Below are positions 1-5,604 of a DNA stretch of 20,533 nucleotides, one piece after another; the stretch's first letter is position 1, and the number at the start of each line of letters is the position of its first letter. Source of the DNA: CAYMUN01 sp964393835. GTDB lineage: Bacteria > Patescibacteriota > Saccharimonadia > Saccharimonadales > UBA4665. The notes under the pieces were generated by a model that was given only the letters and a program-made list of their open reading frames with translations, had not been told where the DNA came from and ran no database searches. The stretch covers positions 1 to 20,533 of the forward strand of contig CAYMUN010000012.1 of NCBI GenBank assembly GCA_964393835.1. Reading direction: 5' to 3'. The position numbers and the translations under genes were made by a program.

Positions 1-52
1 CGCGTCCTTGCCAAGGACGAGGCCAGGGGTTAGAGTCCCCTCACCCGCACCA
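1..52 (+). tRNA. tRNA-Gly(GCC), 3' part only
   Basis: The window opens inside this tRNA. The anticodon stem is 3-7 paired with 15-19, with a 7-nt loop carrying GCC at 10-12. The variable loop is 20-24, the T stem 25-29/37-41, the acceptor 3' strand 42-48, the discriminator A49, and CCA is encoded at 50-52. The acceptor strand implies a 5' GCGGGTG, as is usual for tRNA-Gly. Two oddities: the T loop reads TTAGAGT, with A where C56 is nearly universal, and the discriminator is A where bacterial tRNA-Gly usually has U. The acceptor, D arm and promoter lie outside the window. Confidence 0.88.
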
Positions 53-64
53 AATTGACACCTA

Positions 65-92
65 AAAAAGCTCCCTTGATCGGGAGTTTTTT
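65..92 (+). terminator. Intrinsic terminator after tRNA-Gly (copy 1 of a repeated hairpin)
   Basis: The stem CTCCC/GGGAG (71-75/82-86) has loop TTGATC and is extended by a G-T pair and A-T pairs, with an A-run before it and a T-run after it, so it could act on both strands. The hairpin and its TTTGTTTATT tail recur almost unchanged at 1396-1430. From 93 to about 288 I see no gene and no clear element. Confidence 0.8.
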
Positions 93-288
93 GTTTATTG
101 ATTGGATAGTCGGTTTCAACCTATGTCCGGTTAAGTAGACCTCACGGGACAGAATATGCTATTTTCTTGATTGAAAGCGCGGTTATAACCTGACGCGTAA
201 TTCTCAACCAAGTATTAAATGAAGAAAGTACGAGCTATCCATTTAGGTTCTTAATTTAGCATTTCTACGAGTAATCATTAAGTTGCGC

Positions 289-294
289 TAGAAT
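289..294 (+). promoter_or_regulatory. -10 box TAGAAT, 6 nt before the 301 start
   Basis: TAGAAT at 289-294 is followed by six bases and then the ATG at 301, so transcription should start at or next to the A of ATG. No Shine-Dalgarno sequence precedes the gene. No convincing -35 is visible. Confidence 0.5.
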
Positions 295-300
295 TAGTAG

Positions 301-777
301 ATGCCGATCTTCTTGTCCATAAAACAAAAAATTGAGGCCACCCTTCAAAAGTTATACGACAACGACACGCATTTATTCTTGGTAGATGCCAACGAGCGTT
401 CAATTACACATAAGCTGGCAATCTATCTTGAAGAGCACTTTAAAGATTACGATATCGACTGCGAGTACAACCGAAATGGCATGGACATAAAAATGGTTGA
501 GGGTTTTAGGCGTGAGGTTACGTCTGACGACACCGACGGAGTAAGCGTATACCCGGATATAATTGTTCACCACCGGAACCGTGACGCAAACGCCCCTGAA
601 AGTAATTTTATTGTGATAGAAGCGAAGAAGTCTTCAAACCCTGCGAATGACCACGCAAAGCTTCTTGCATACAAGCGCAACTTAGGCTATCAGCATGCAT
701 ATTCAGTTCGCCTTCCGGTTGGGCATAAAAAAATAGAGCCATTCAATCCCTCTGAATACATCGAAGAGATCCAGTAA
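301..777 (+). CDS. PD-(D/E)XK nuclease-like conserved hypothetical protein
   Basis: This 158-aa protein resembles a widespread uncharacterised family with an NERSITHKLA segment (31-40) followed by a CEYNRNG stretch (54-60). The residues seen fit a PD-(D/E)XK core: Glu32 in the N-terminal helix, Pro-Asp85-86 in YPDIIVH, and Glu107-x-Lys109 in IVIEAKK. The fold is therefore probably endonuclease-like, acting on nucleic acid in the cytoplasm, but substrate and role are unknown. There is no membrane segment. It is followed after 33 bases by the 811 gene, which has its own leaderless-type promoter. The A+T-rich composition and the position beside a tRNA fit an accessory, possibly defence-related gene; that role is inference. 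Confidence 0.75.
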   Translation: MPIFLSIKQKIEATLQKLYDNDTHLFLVDANERSITHKLAIYLEEHFKDYDIDCEYNRNGMDIKMVEGFRREVTSDDTDGVSVYPDIIVHHRNRDANAPESNFIVIEAKKSSNPANDHAKLLAYKRNLGYQHAYSVRLPVGHKKIEPFNPSEYIEEIQ

Positions 778-798
778 ACAATCTGGAAAATTGTTTGT

Positions 799-804
799 TA
801 TGAT
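799..804 (+). promoter_or_regulatory. Extended -10 TGtTATGAT, 6 nt before the 811 start
   Basis: TATGAT at 799-804, preceded by TGT (extended -10), lies exactly six bases before the ATG at 811. No Shine-Dalgarno site is present, so the mRNA is probably leaderless. Confidence 0.55.
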
Positions 805-810
805 AAGTAC

Positions 811-1317
811 ATGCGTATATTTAGTAAAGACACTGGGACATTTGACCTTGAAGAGTTCAATAGGTATGTCGATGTGATCAGGCAGATCCTAGTAGCACGT
901 TTTTATCAGCAAGCTGCCGAGGCAGGATCAGACATCCCAAAAGAGAGTATGGATAATTACAACTCGCTTTGTGTGGCATATTGGTTTGGTGAAGATCTGG
1001 ACAAAGCTGCAGAAACCCTATCTGGTGATAAAGAGGAAATTGAAGAATTTATTGATCTTATCCCTGATAAATCGCATGATGCATTGGCGGTCAACCAAGA
1101 GCTTAGGCAAGTGGTAGTATACGTTCTTTGGTTTAAGGCACAGCTGAACGAGCAAGAATACGGGAAGTCATGGCTTAAAAGCAGTGAGTATAAGCGAATT
1201 AGCTCTATGCTGGATGCATATGGAGATGAATTCCCGAGTAAGATAACTGCGAAAAGGTTCATCAAGATGGTACGCAATATGAATAAGTACTACTCCTTTA
1301 AGCTATCAACTTCCTAG
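811..1317 (+). CDS. Unrecognised helical protein
   Basis: This 168-aa protein belongs to no family I recognise. The sequence reads as almost all alpha-helical and soluble, with acidic helices around residues 60-90, a more hydrophobic helix at about 97-112 (VVVYVLWFKAQL), and a basic C-terminal end (about 145-165). There is no signal peptide or membrane segment. It is co-directional with the nuclease-like gene, and both lie between two copies of the same terminator hairpin. This suggests they moved or were inserted as a pair. A partner or regulator of the nuclease-like protein is possible but not shown. Confidence 0.65.
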   Translation: MRIFSKDTGTFDLEEFNRYVDVIRQILVARFYQQAAEAGSDIPKESMDNYNSLCVAYWFGEDLDKAAETLSGDKEEIEEFIDLIPDKSHDALAVNQELRQVVVYVLWFKAQLNEQEYGKSWLKSSEYKRISSMLDAYGDEFPSKITAKRFIKMVRNMNKYYSFKLSTS

Positions 1318-1350
1318 GCCCAGTACGGCCATTTGATGACTAAGGAGTGT

Positions 1351-1380
1351 CGTTATACTTTGACTAATAATGCTGCCCCA
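1351..1380 (+). repeat. Promoter-like dispersed repeat, copy 1
   Basis: This is a 30-bp unit beginning CGTTATACTTT and ending with ATGCTGC plus four bases. By eye it matches copy 2 (3095-3124) at 26 of 30 positions. It contains the -10-like TATACT. Nothing recognisable follows except the terminator at 1396. Confidence 0.6.
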
Positions 1381-1395
1381 CGTAACGATATCTAG

Positions 1396-1422
1396 AAAAG
1401 CTCCCTTGATCGGGGGCTTTTT
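1396..1422 (+). terminator. Intrinsic terminator (copy 2 of the repeated hairpin)
   Basis: The stem AGCTCCC/GGGGGCT with loop TTGATC is followed by TTTTT. The 19 bases AAAAGCTCCCTTGATCGGG and the following TTTTTGTTTATT are shared with copy 1 after tRNA-Gly. Its A-run side also lets it serve the minus-strand gene ending at 1456. Confidence 0.75.
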
Positions 1423-1455
1423 GTTTATTCGGAGAAATACAATTGTGCAACGGAA

Positions 1456-2001
1456 TTACACCGACTGACTTTGTAGTTCGTCAGGTAGGGCGATGCGAGA
1501 AGAGAAGTAGGCAAACCGTTGAGCAATGCCTTCCCTGTATAAAACATCCAGAGTTGCCACTTTATGGTCCAGGCTTGCATAAACGTAATATCGGGGGAAG
1601 CTAAATACTTTTTTGAAATCTACTACCAGATCCTGGAGCTCTTTTATCTCAGTCGCTTCAATCGTATGAAATCGTGGATGACTGTTGCCTAGTATTTTCT
1701 CCCAATCTTTGCCGCCCCATTGCGTCACCTTGAGTGAAAGGTTTTGCATATGAAGACCAGCTTTAAGCTGTTCTTTTGGGAATGCTGGGCATGCCGCAAT
1801 AGTCTGGAGGCATTTGTCTTGATTGGAGTAATCGCCCTTCGTTGCTTTATAGTCGTGCTCTAGATCGCACTCCTGGGCCATGATTACCCAAAACGGAAAT
1901 GTTATTGTCTCGGTATCGCCATCTTCAGCTATAAACTTATACTGAAGTTTTTGAAAAATATCACCCTGGTGAGGTCTATCAGCGCGTACCGTGCCAAACA
2001 T
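1456..2001 (-). CDS. QECDL-motif protein, third gene of the TIGR04255 module
   Basis: This 181-aa soluble protein has unknown function. Recognisable parts are an N-terminal QGDIF (12-16), the motif MAQECDLEHD (41-50), and a C-terminal LYREGIAQRFAYFSSRIALP block (about 154-173). The last matches, from memory, a recurring YREHLxQxFAxFFxRxGLP motif in hypothetical proteins encoded beside TIGR04255 genes. Cys45 together with the Asp/Glu/His around it could bind a metal or be catalytic; that is speculation. The start at 2001 is only 6 bases past the stop of the 55-aa gene and has no good Shine-Dalgarno site, so translation is probably coupled. It is the last gene of the operon. Confidence 0.7.
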   Translation of the reverse strand: MFGTVRADRPHQGDIFQKLQYKFIAEDGDTETITFPFWVIMAQECDLEHDYKATKGDYSNQDKCLQTIAACPAFPKEQLKAGLHMQNLSLKVTQWGGKDWEKILGNSHPRFHTIEATEIKELQDLVVDFKKVFSFPRYYVYASLDHKVATLDVLYREGIAQRFAYFSSRIALPDELQSQSV

Positions 2002-2007
2002 ATAAGT

Positions 2008-2175
2008 TTACGCACTAATGATGCGTTTCTTAGTTGATACTGTCGCTGGATTATATATTTTTATAGACTCATTATTAATAACTGAGTAGGTGCTGACTGT
2101 ATAACTAAGACCCTTCGTGACTGGTGTTATATTTGCAGCCTGCTTCGGTTTCTTGCCGCTAGGTTTATTGGGCAT
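2008..2175 (-). CDS. Small 55-aa protein between the TIGR04255 and QECDL genes
   Basis: The start is ATG (2173-2175) and the stop TAA (2008-2010), giving 55 residues from MPNKPSGKKPKQ to KKRIISA. Support for a real gene: a strong Shine-Dalgarno GGAGGT (complement of 2184-2189) lies 8 bases upstream; the start overlaps the end of the TIGR04255 gene by 11 bp; and the stop lies 6 bases before the next gene. The N-terminus is very basic (five Lys in the first 11 residues), the middle is rich in Ser/Thr/Tyr/Asn, and the end is basic again. There are no cysteines and no membrane segment. I do not recognise the family. The spacing suggests a structural or regulatory partner of its neighbours. Confidence 0.68.
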   Translation of the reverse strand: MPNKPSGKKPKQAANITPVTKGLSYTVSTYSVINNESIKIYNPATVSTKKRIISA

Positions 2176-2932
2176 CTTCTATAACCTCCATTTCCGATCG
2201 CAAAGGATCACTAATACTCTTTTCGAAATAGACCGCAATAACAGTGTTGAACTTTTCAATAAGTTGATCACTCACCTCAAGCTCAAACGGGCTGTCGGTA
2301 AAAGCATCGATGTCGAGGATAAACTCATTTTGAGTGACAGGTGCTGGAAAGTATTCATTAAATATACCGTAATTAAAATTAAGTTTAATATCTTTATCAT
2401 GCTGTATGGACATGGAGTGCATGGATCTTCGTAACTTCGAAGGGTCTACAAAGTCTAAAGCAGCAGTTAGCTCGGGAGCAATGTACTCACTCCAGCCATG
2501 CTCTAACCCTTTTGGAGCGATCTTATTTACATATCTGAGACCGAGCCTAGATACTTCATTAATGGAGGTAAACTGTCCAAAGAATAGTTCGTGTACCTTC
2601 TTGACCGTCTCAACGTACTCTCTAAACTTGGTATAGCTCGTATGCATCAAGGCTAACGACTCCGGTGTAACTGTAATTACGTGAGATTTATCAGTGCTTT
2701 CTATCTGCCAGACATTACTGTCTTCGGTGTGGCTCTTTACTTCTGAGCCAGTATTTTCAATGATAATGCCTTGTTGCTTTATGGTAGCCAACTCACCGTA
2801 GTCTGCGCCTAGTGCCTTCTTATAGGCCACGAGTGCTTCCTCCGTGATTGAGCCATCACTAGCAAATCTCAATTGGCAGATAACTTGAATAAGGAAGTTG
2901 TTTTTGTATTTCTTCTTTGCTGGTTCGGTCAT
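2165..2932 (-). CDS. TIGR04255 family protein
   Basis: This 255-aa protein matches the sporadically distributed TIGR04255 family. It has the N-terminal block KNNFLIQVICQLRF (10-23), the SRLGLRYVNKI block in the middle (about 127-137) and the C-terminal segment around FNTVIAVYFEKSISDPLR. These correspond to the family pattern NPLxExxxQLRF ... RxGLRYxN ... HxxIxxxFExxIT. The biochemical role of the family is unknown; its patchy distribution suggests horizontal transfer. It is the first gene of a minus-strand trio with the 55-aa protein and the QECDL protein. A candidate -10 (TACAAT, complement of 2956-2961) would give a leader of about 17 nt. Confidence 0.82.
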   Translation of the reverse strand: MTEPAKKKYKNNFLIQVICQLRFASDGSITEEALVAYKKALGADYGELATIKQQGIIIENTGSEVKSHTEDSNVWQIESTDKSHVITVTPESLALMHTSYTKFREYVETVKKVHELFFGQFTSINEVSRLGLRYVNKIAPKGLEHGWSEYIAPELTAALDFVDPSKLRRSMHSMSIQHDKDIKLNFNYGIFNEYFPAPVTQNEFILDIDAFTDSPFELEVSDQLIEKFNTVIAVYFEKSISDPLRSEMEVIEDAQ

Positions 2933-3094
2933 TTTTGTTTATCTCTAATCATTTTATTGTACATGTATACCCCCAAGAACACGACTTCATCCCGCTATCA
3001 CCCTCAACTATAAAGCATTGAATTAATTGTTTAAAGCCCATGGTTTATAGGTAGGGGCCAATTTTTCTCTAAATGGTCAACCATCGATCAGTCT

Positions 3095-3124
3095 CGTTAT
3101 ACTTTCATTAACAATGCTGCACCA
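3095..3124 (+). repeat. Promoter-like dispersed repeat, copy 2
   Basis: This second copy (CGTTATACTTT ... AATGCTGCACCA) lies 46 bases before the HAD phosphatase gene. The remainder of 2933-3170 holds the divergent promoter of the TIGR04255 operon, including a GTACATGTATAC near-palindrome at 2959-2970, and otherwise nothing I recognise. Confidence 0.6.
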
Positions 3125-3158
3125 ATTTCTATGAACATGAAAATTACTCTAGATCTGT

Positions 3159-3164
3159 TATGCT
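3159..3164 (+). promoter_or_regulatory. Extended -10 TGtTATGCT, 6 nt before the 3171 start
   Basis: TATGCT at 3159-3164, preceded by TGT, lies exactly six bases upstream of the ATG. There is no Shine-Dalgarno site. Confidence 0.5.
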
Positions 3165-3170
3165 ACCTCT

Positions 3171-3707
3171 ATGAAGGTAGCATTTTTTGATAGGGATGGA
3201 ACTGTCATCCAAGATCCGCTCGATGAACGTGTAGACCGGGTAGATAAGATCGAGCTCTTTACGGATAGTATTGAGGCTCTAAAGTATTTAGCCGATAATA
3301 ACACTGATGTCGTGCTGATAACCAACCAAGCGGGAGTTGGCGAAGGTCGTATTACTGAAGAAGAATTCTGGAATATCCATAATGAGGTACTTAACCAGTT
3401 GGCACCGAGCGGGGTCAAGTTTTTAAAAACGTATATGAATGGTGAAGCTGCGGATCCTGATGCCACCGAATGGCGCAAGCCAGGTCCCAAGATGCTCCTC
3501 CAAGCTGCTGAGGATTTACAGCTTGATTTAAAAGATGTTTATATGGTTGGCGACAATCAGTCTGATATTCAAGCTGGTATAAACGCCGGCTGTAAGGGGA
3601 GCATACTCGTTAAGACTGCCAGGAATAAAGTGGTTGAGTCACCTAATGCAATTTATACCGCTCCGAACCTGTTAGACGCAGCTCATTACATTGTCGCTAA
3701 CAGCTAG
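3171..3707 (+). CDS. HAD-IIIA phosphatase, GmhB/histidinol-phosphatase-like
   Basis: This 178-aa cytoplasmic phosphatase has all four HAD motifs: DRDGT with Asp7 (nucleophile) and Asp9 (general acid); Thr51 in TNQAGVGEGR; Lys103 in WRKPGPKML; and Asp128/Asp132 in VGDNQSDIQAG. The arrangement is that of D-glycero-D-manno-heptose-1,7-bisphosphate phosphatase (GmhB) and the histidinol-phosphatase domain. The Zn-binding cysteine loop typical of GmhB, which should come before the RKP motif, is missing; TYMNGEAADPDATE stands there instead. The substrate therefore cannot be assigned, and no heptose pathway genes are nearby. It may act on a sugar phosphate or nucleotide. Confidence 0.82.
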   Translation: MKVAFFDRDGTVIQDPLDERVDRVDKIELFTDSIEALKYLADNNTDVVLITNQAGVGEGRITEEEFWNIHNEVLNQLAPSGVKFLKTYMNGEAADPDATEWRKPGPKMLLQAAEDLQLDLKDVYMVGDNQSDIQAGINAGCKGSILVKTARNKVVESPNAIYTAPNLLDAAHYIVANS

Positions 3708-3729
3708 CAGGCTGGGTATTTTTGTTTGG

Positions 3730-3735
3730 TATGAT
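3730..3735 (+). promoter_or_regulatory. Extended -10 TGgTATGAT, 6 nt before the 3742 start
   Basis: TATGAT at 3730-3735, preceded by TGG, lies exactly six bases before the ATG at 3742. No Shine-Dalgarno site is present. Confidence 0.55.
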
Positions 3736-3741
3736 TAGTCT

Positions 3742-3984
3742 ATGGCAGAAATAAAATCTAAAAAGGCTGAAATAATCGATGGCTACTTGATAAAGTACCA
3801 TGCCAACGGCAAAACTCGCTGGTCAAAAGGTAAAGTAGTAGATGGACATCCAGATGGCTATTGGGAATGGTACAGACTGGACGGTACGTTAAAGCGCTCG
3901 GGTCATTTCAATAATGGGGAAGTAGTCGGCGAATGGATTACGTATGATCAACGAGGCGAACCTTACAAAACTACACAGAAATAG
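3742..3984 (+). CDS. YwqK/MORN-repeat-like small protein
   Basis: This 80-aa protein consists of about three short beta-hairpin repeats of the MORN-2/YwqK type: YHANGKTRWSKGKVVDGHPDG (19-39), YWEWYRLDGTLKRSGHFNNGEVVG (40-63) and EWITYDQRGEPYKT (64-77). YwqK-type proteins are annotated as antitoxins in Bacillus and otherwise as carriers of beta repeats of unclear role. No toxin gene is adjacent, so a toxin-antitoxin role is unsupported here. There is no signal peptide, so it is probably cytoplasmic. Confidence 0.72.
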   Translation: MAEIKSKKAEIIDGYLIKYHANGKTRWSKGKVVDGHPDGYWEWYRLDGTLKRSGHFNNGEVVGEWITYDQRGEPYKTTQK

Positions 3985-4006
3985 TCGCATTATCGTTCAT
4001 CAGGGT

Positions 4007-4036
4007 GGTTATACTTTCAGCAACAGTGCTGCCGCC
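4007..4036 (+). repeat. Promoter-like dispersed repeat, copy 3
   Basis: This third copy (GGTTATACTTTCAGCAACAG then TGCTGCCGCC) matches copy 2 at about 23 of 30 positions by eye. It lies just upstream of the decayed VOC gene. Confidence 0.55.
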
Positions 4037-4067
4037 TTTTCATGCTAGATAAAATTTAAAATTGCGG

Positions 4068-4073
4068 CATACT
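4068..4073 (+). promoter_or_regulatory. -10 box CATACT, 6 nt before the 4080 start
   Basis: CATACT at 4068-4073 lies six bases before the original ATG (4080) of the broken VOC gene, so the promoter seems to have survived the loss of the reading frame. Confidence 0.42.
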
Positions 4074-4079
4074 AGTAGT

Positions 4080-4361
4080 ATGAAAGTTACAGGCATTGAC
4101 CGTAATAAATGAGAGCAGCCGGCAGGCCCGACGGCGTTCGCGCCAATGCCTGAGGATAGCGATTATTTTGGAAGTAAATCGCAGCATTTCATGCTGAACT
4201 TCCGCGTAGATGACCTAGATGGTCTGCTGAAACAACTTAAGGCCAACGATGTAAAGATCGTAAAAGAGGTGGAAGAATACGAAGGGATCGGTCGTTTCGC
4301 CCACATTCAAGACCTAGAAGGTAACCGTATAGAGCTGTGGGAGCCAGAGGAGGAAGCATGA
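4080..4361 (+). pseudogene. VOC-family (glyoxalase/bleomycin-resistance fold) protein, N-terminal part deleted
   Basis: The ATG at 4080 opens with the typical VOC beginning MKVTGI but meets TGA at 4110-4112 after ten codons. In the same frame the family sequence then resumes (EQPAGPTAFAPMPEDSDYFGS, 4113 on) and runs to LEGNRIELWEPEEEA at 4361. This matches the C-terminal half of small VOC proteins (DYFG, FRVDDLD, DxEGNRIELWEP). About 35-45 residues that normally carry the first beta-alpha-beta unit and its metal ligand are missing. An internal ORF at 4146-4361 (71 aa) could still be made but has no Shine-Dalgarno site and only half the fold. Its stop overlaps the start of the next gene (ATGA). 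Confidence 0.75.
4346..4353 (+). promoter_or_regulatory. Shine-Dalgarno AGAGGAGG deciding the 4358 start
   Basis: This strong ribosome site lies four bases before the ATG at 4358 and excludes the in-frame GTG at 4337 as the start. Confidence 0.75.
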
Positions 4362-4966
4362 GAAAAATAATTGTCCAGGAATTTATTACTTTAGACGGGG
4401 TAATGCAAGCGCCGGGCGGGCCCGACGAAGACGCCTCAAGTGGCTTCAAATATGGCGGCTGGACGGCACCATATTTTGGCGAGACTGACGACGCCGCGGC
4501 TGATTTTATGGCAAAGTGGATGCGGTCGACAGACATTTTATTGGGTCGAAAAACGTACGATATTTTTGCTGCTTATTGGCCCAAACATGCCGATATGTGG
4601 CCAGGTATCCAAGACGTTAACAAATATGTGATGTCTACCACTCTGACCGACAATACGTCGGACTGGAAAAACGTCGCTTTTTTTAGCAGTGTAGATGACA
4701 TTAAAAAGCTCAAGAATTCCGAGGGCTCAGATATTAAAGTCCACGGCAGTGGCGACCTGGCGCAAACCCTGTTTAAACATGATCTCGTCGATGAATTGTT
4801 TTTGATGACCTTTCCGATCACGCTCGGCACCGGCAAACGTTTGTTTGGCGAGGGGGCAGTCCCCGCGGCCTTTACGTTAACCGATAGCCTGGTTACGCCC
4901 AACGGCGTGATTTTTGCTAACTACATGCGGGCCGGCGAAGTCAAAACCGGCACCGTGGGTGAGTAG
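4358..4966 (+). CDS. DHFR/RibD C-terminal-like reductase family protein
   Basis: This 202-aa NAD(P)H-dependent reductase-type protein has the dihydrofolate-reductase fold seen in the RibD C-terminal domain and the YyaP/YwjB group. Visible are the N-terminal strand and loop RKIIVQEFITLDGVMQAPGGP (2-22), LLGRKTYDIFAAYWP in the middle, VHGSGDLAQTLFKHDLVDEL (nucleotide-binding region) and PITLGTGKRLFGEG. This group is not the essential DHFR; its substrates are mostly unknown. The ATG at 4358 overlaps the stop of the broken VOC gene by four bases, so the two genes once formed a translational pair. That pairing is common for these families in laterally spread small-molecule or resistance gene sets. 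Confidence 0.82.
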   Translation: MRKIIVQEFITLDGVMQAPGGPDEDASSGFKYGGWTAPYFGETDDAAADFMAKWMRSTDILLGRKTYDIFAAYWPKHADMWPGIQDVNKYVMSTTLTDNTSDWKNVAFFSSVDDIKKLKNSEGSDIKVHGSGDLAQTLFKHDLVDELFLMTFPITLGTGKRLFGEGAVPAAFTLTDSLVTPNGVIFANYMRAGEVKTGTVGE

Positions 4967-4980
4967 CACGGGTATCCTGC

Positions 4981-5436
4981 ATGACTGACAAACCCGGCCC
5001 TAAAGCCCTAAAACGCAACCCGGCTCTTCAGTCTTTTGAAGTGCTGATGGGCGAGTGGCAAACCACCGGATCGCATCCTTACTTCCCTGACGCTGAGCTG
5101 CACGGGCGGGTAGTCGTTGAATGGATTGAAGGCGGCGCGTTTTTGCTGATGCGCTCAGAGATTGATCATCCAGAATTTCCTGATGGTGTGGCTATTTTTG
5201 GCAGCGATGACGAGGCCGGAGCATATTATCAGATTTACTTTGACGAGCGGGGCATATCTAGAAAGTACGATGTTGCTATTACGGCCAACCAGCTTACGTG
5301 GTGGCGTGATGAAGCTCATTTTTCACAGCGCTTTACGATGGTAATAGAAAAAGACCGGCTGGTTACCACTGGCGAAATGTCACGTGATGGCGGCGAATGG
5401 GAAAAAGACCTCTCGCTGATCTACAAAAAGGTATAA
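4981..5436 (+). CDS. Small beta-rich DUF1579-like protein
   Basis: This 151-aa protein starts 15 bases after the reductase. The segment LQSFEVLMGEWQTTGSHPYFP (16-36), followed by alternating strands (VVVEWIEGGAFLLMRSEI; GAYYQIYFDERGISRKYDV; ANQLTWWRDEAHFSQRFTM) and the ending GEWEKDLSLIYKKV, has the look of the lipocalin/nitrobindin-like DUF1579 beta-barrel group. This rests on pattern, not alignment. No signal peptide is present. The GXW motif near the N-terminus is typical of small ligand-binding barrels. No strong ribosome site is seen, so it is probably co-transcribed with the reductase. A general ligand-binding or stress-related role is possible. Confidence 0.6.
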   Translation: MTDKPGPKALKRNPALQSFEVLMGEWQTTGSHPYFPDAELHGRVVVEWIEGGAFLLMRSEIDHPEFPDGVAIFGSDDEAGAYYQIYFDERGISRKYDVAITANQLTWWRDEAHFSQRFTMVIEKDRLVTTGEMSRDGGEWEKDLSLIYKKV

Positions 5437-5557
5437 CCGATTAGTTTTTAGCCAGTTTGGCTACTGCTCAAGCAACTAAGGCAATTCCTCGCCTAGGCTC
5501 CTGTCAAATATCTTACATACATGCCATTTCCTAACAGTTACCTTAATTTAGTATGAG

Positions 5558-5573
5558 TTTGCTAAAAAGCAAA
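5558..5573. repeat. Small inverted repeat TTTGCT/AGCAAA
   Basis: A perfect 6-bp inverted repeat with a 4-nt A loop lies 32 bases before the next gene's Shine-Dalgarno-favoured start, directly upstream of the possible -10 TATCTT (5577-5582). It could be an operator. The rest of 5437-5590 shows nothing I recognise. Confidence 0.3.
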
Positions 5574-5604
5574 GTTTATCTTAAGCATAATGGGGGAATC
5601 CACA

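Noticed and set aside
1..1430. tRNA-Gly as attachment site of an integrative element
   Set aside because: No integrase gene is present and the tRNA 3' end is not duplicated; only the terminator hairpin is repeated.
1369..1469. Short frame starting at the ATG of repeat copy 1
   Set aside because: The frames after the three repeat copies have different lengths and sequences, so no conserved peptide is encoded.
2117..2434. Plus-strand ORF of 105 aa
   Set aside because: It runs opposite to the TIGR04255 gene and the 55-aa gene, both better supported, and resembles no protein.
3742..3984. Toxin-antitoxin pair including the YwqK-like protein
   Set aside because: No adjacent gene looks like a toxin; the neighbours are a HAD phosphatase and a broken VOC gene.
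4110..4112. TGA read as glycine (Gracilibacteria-type code) to rescue the VOC gene
   Set aside because: Other genes here end properly in TGA (11671, 13101), and the VOC protein would still miss about 40 residues.
4337..4360. GTG start for the DHFR-like protein at 4337
   Set aside because: The strong Shine-Dalgarno site at 4346-4353 lies inside this extension, and the family begins at MRKIIVQEF (4358).
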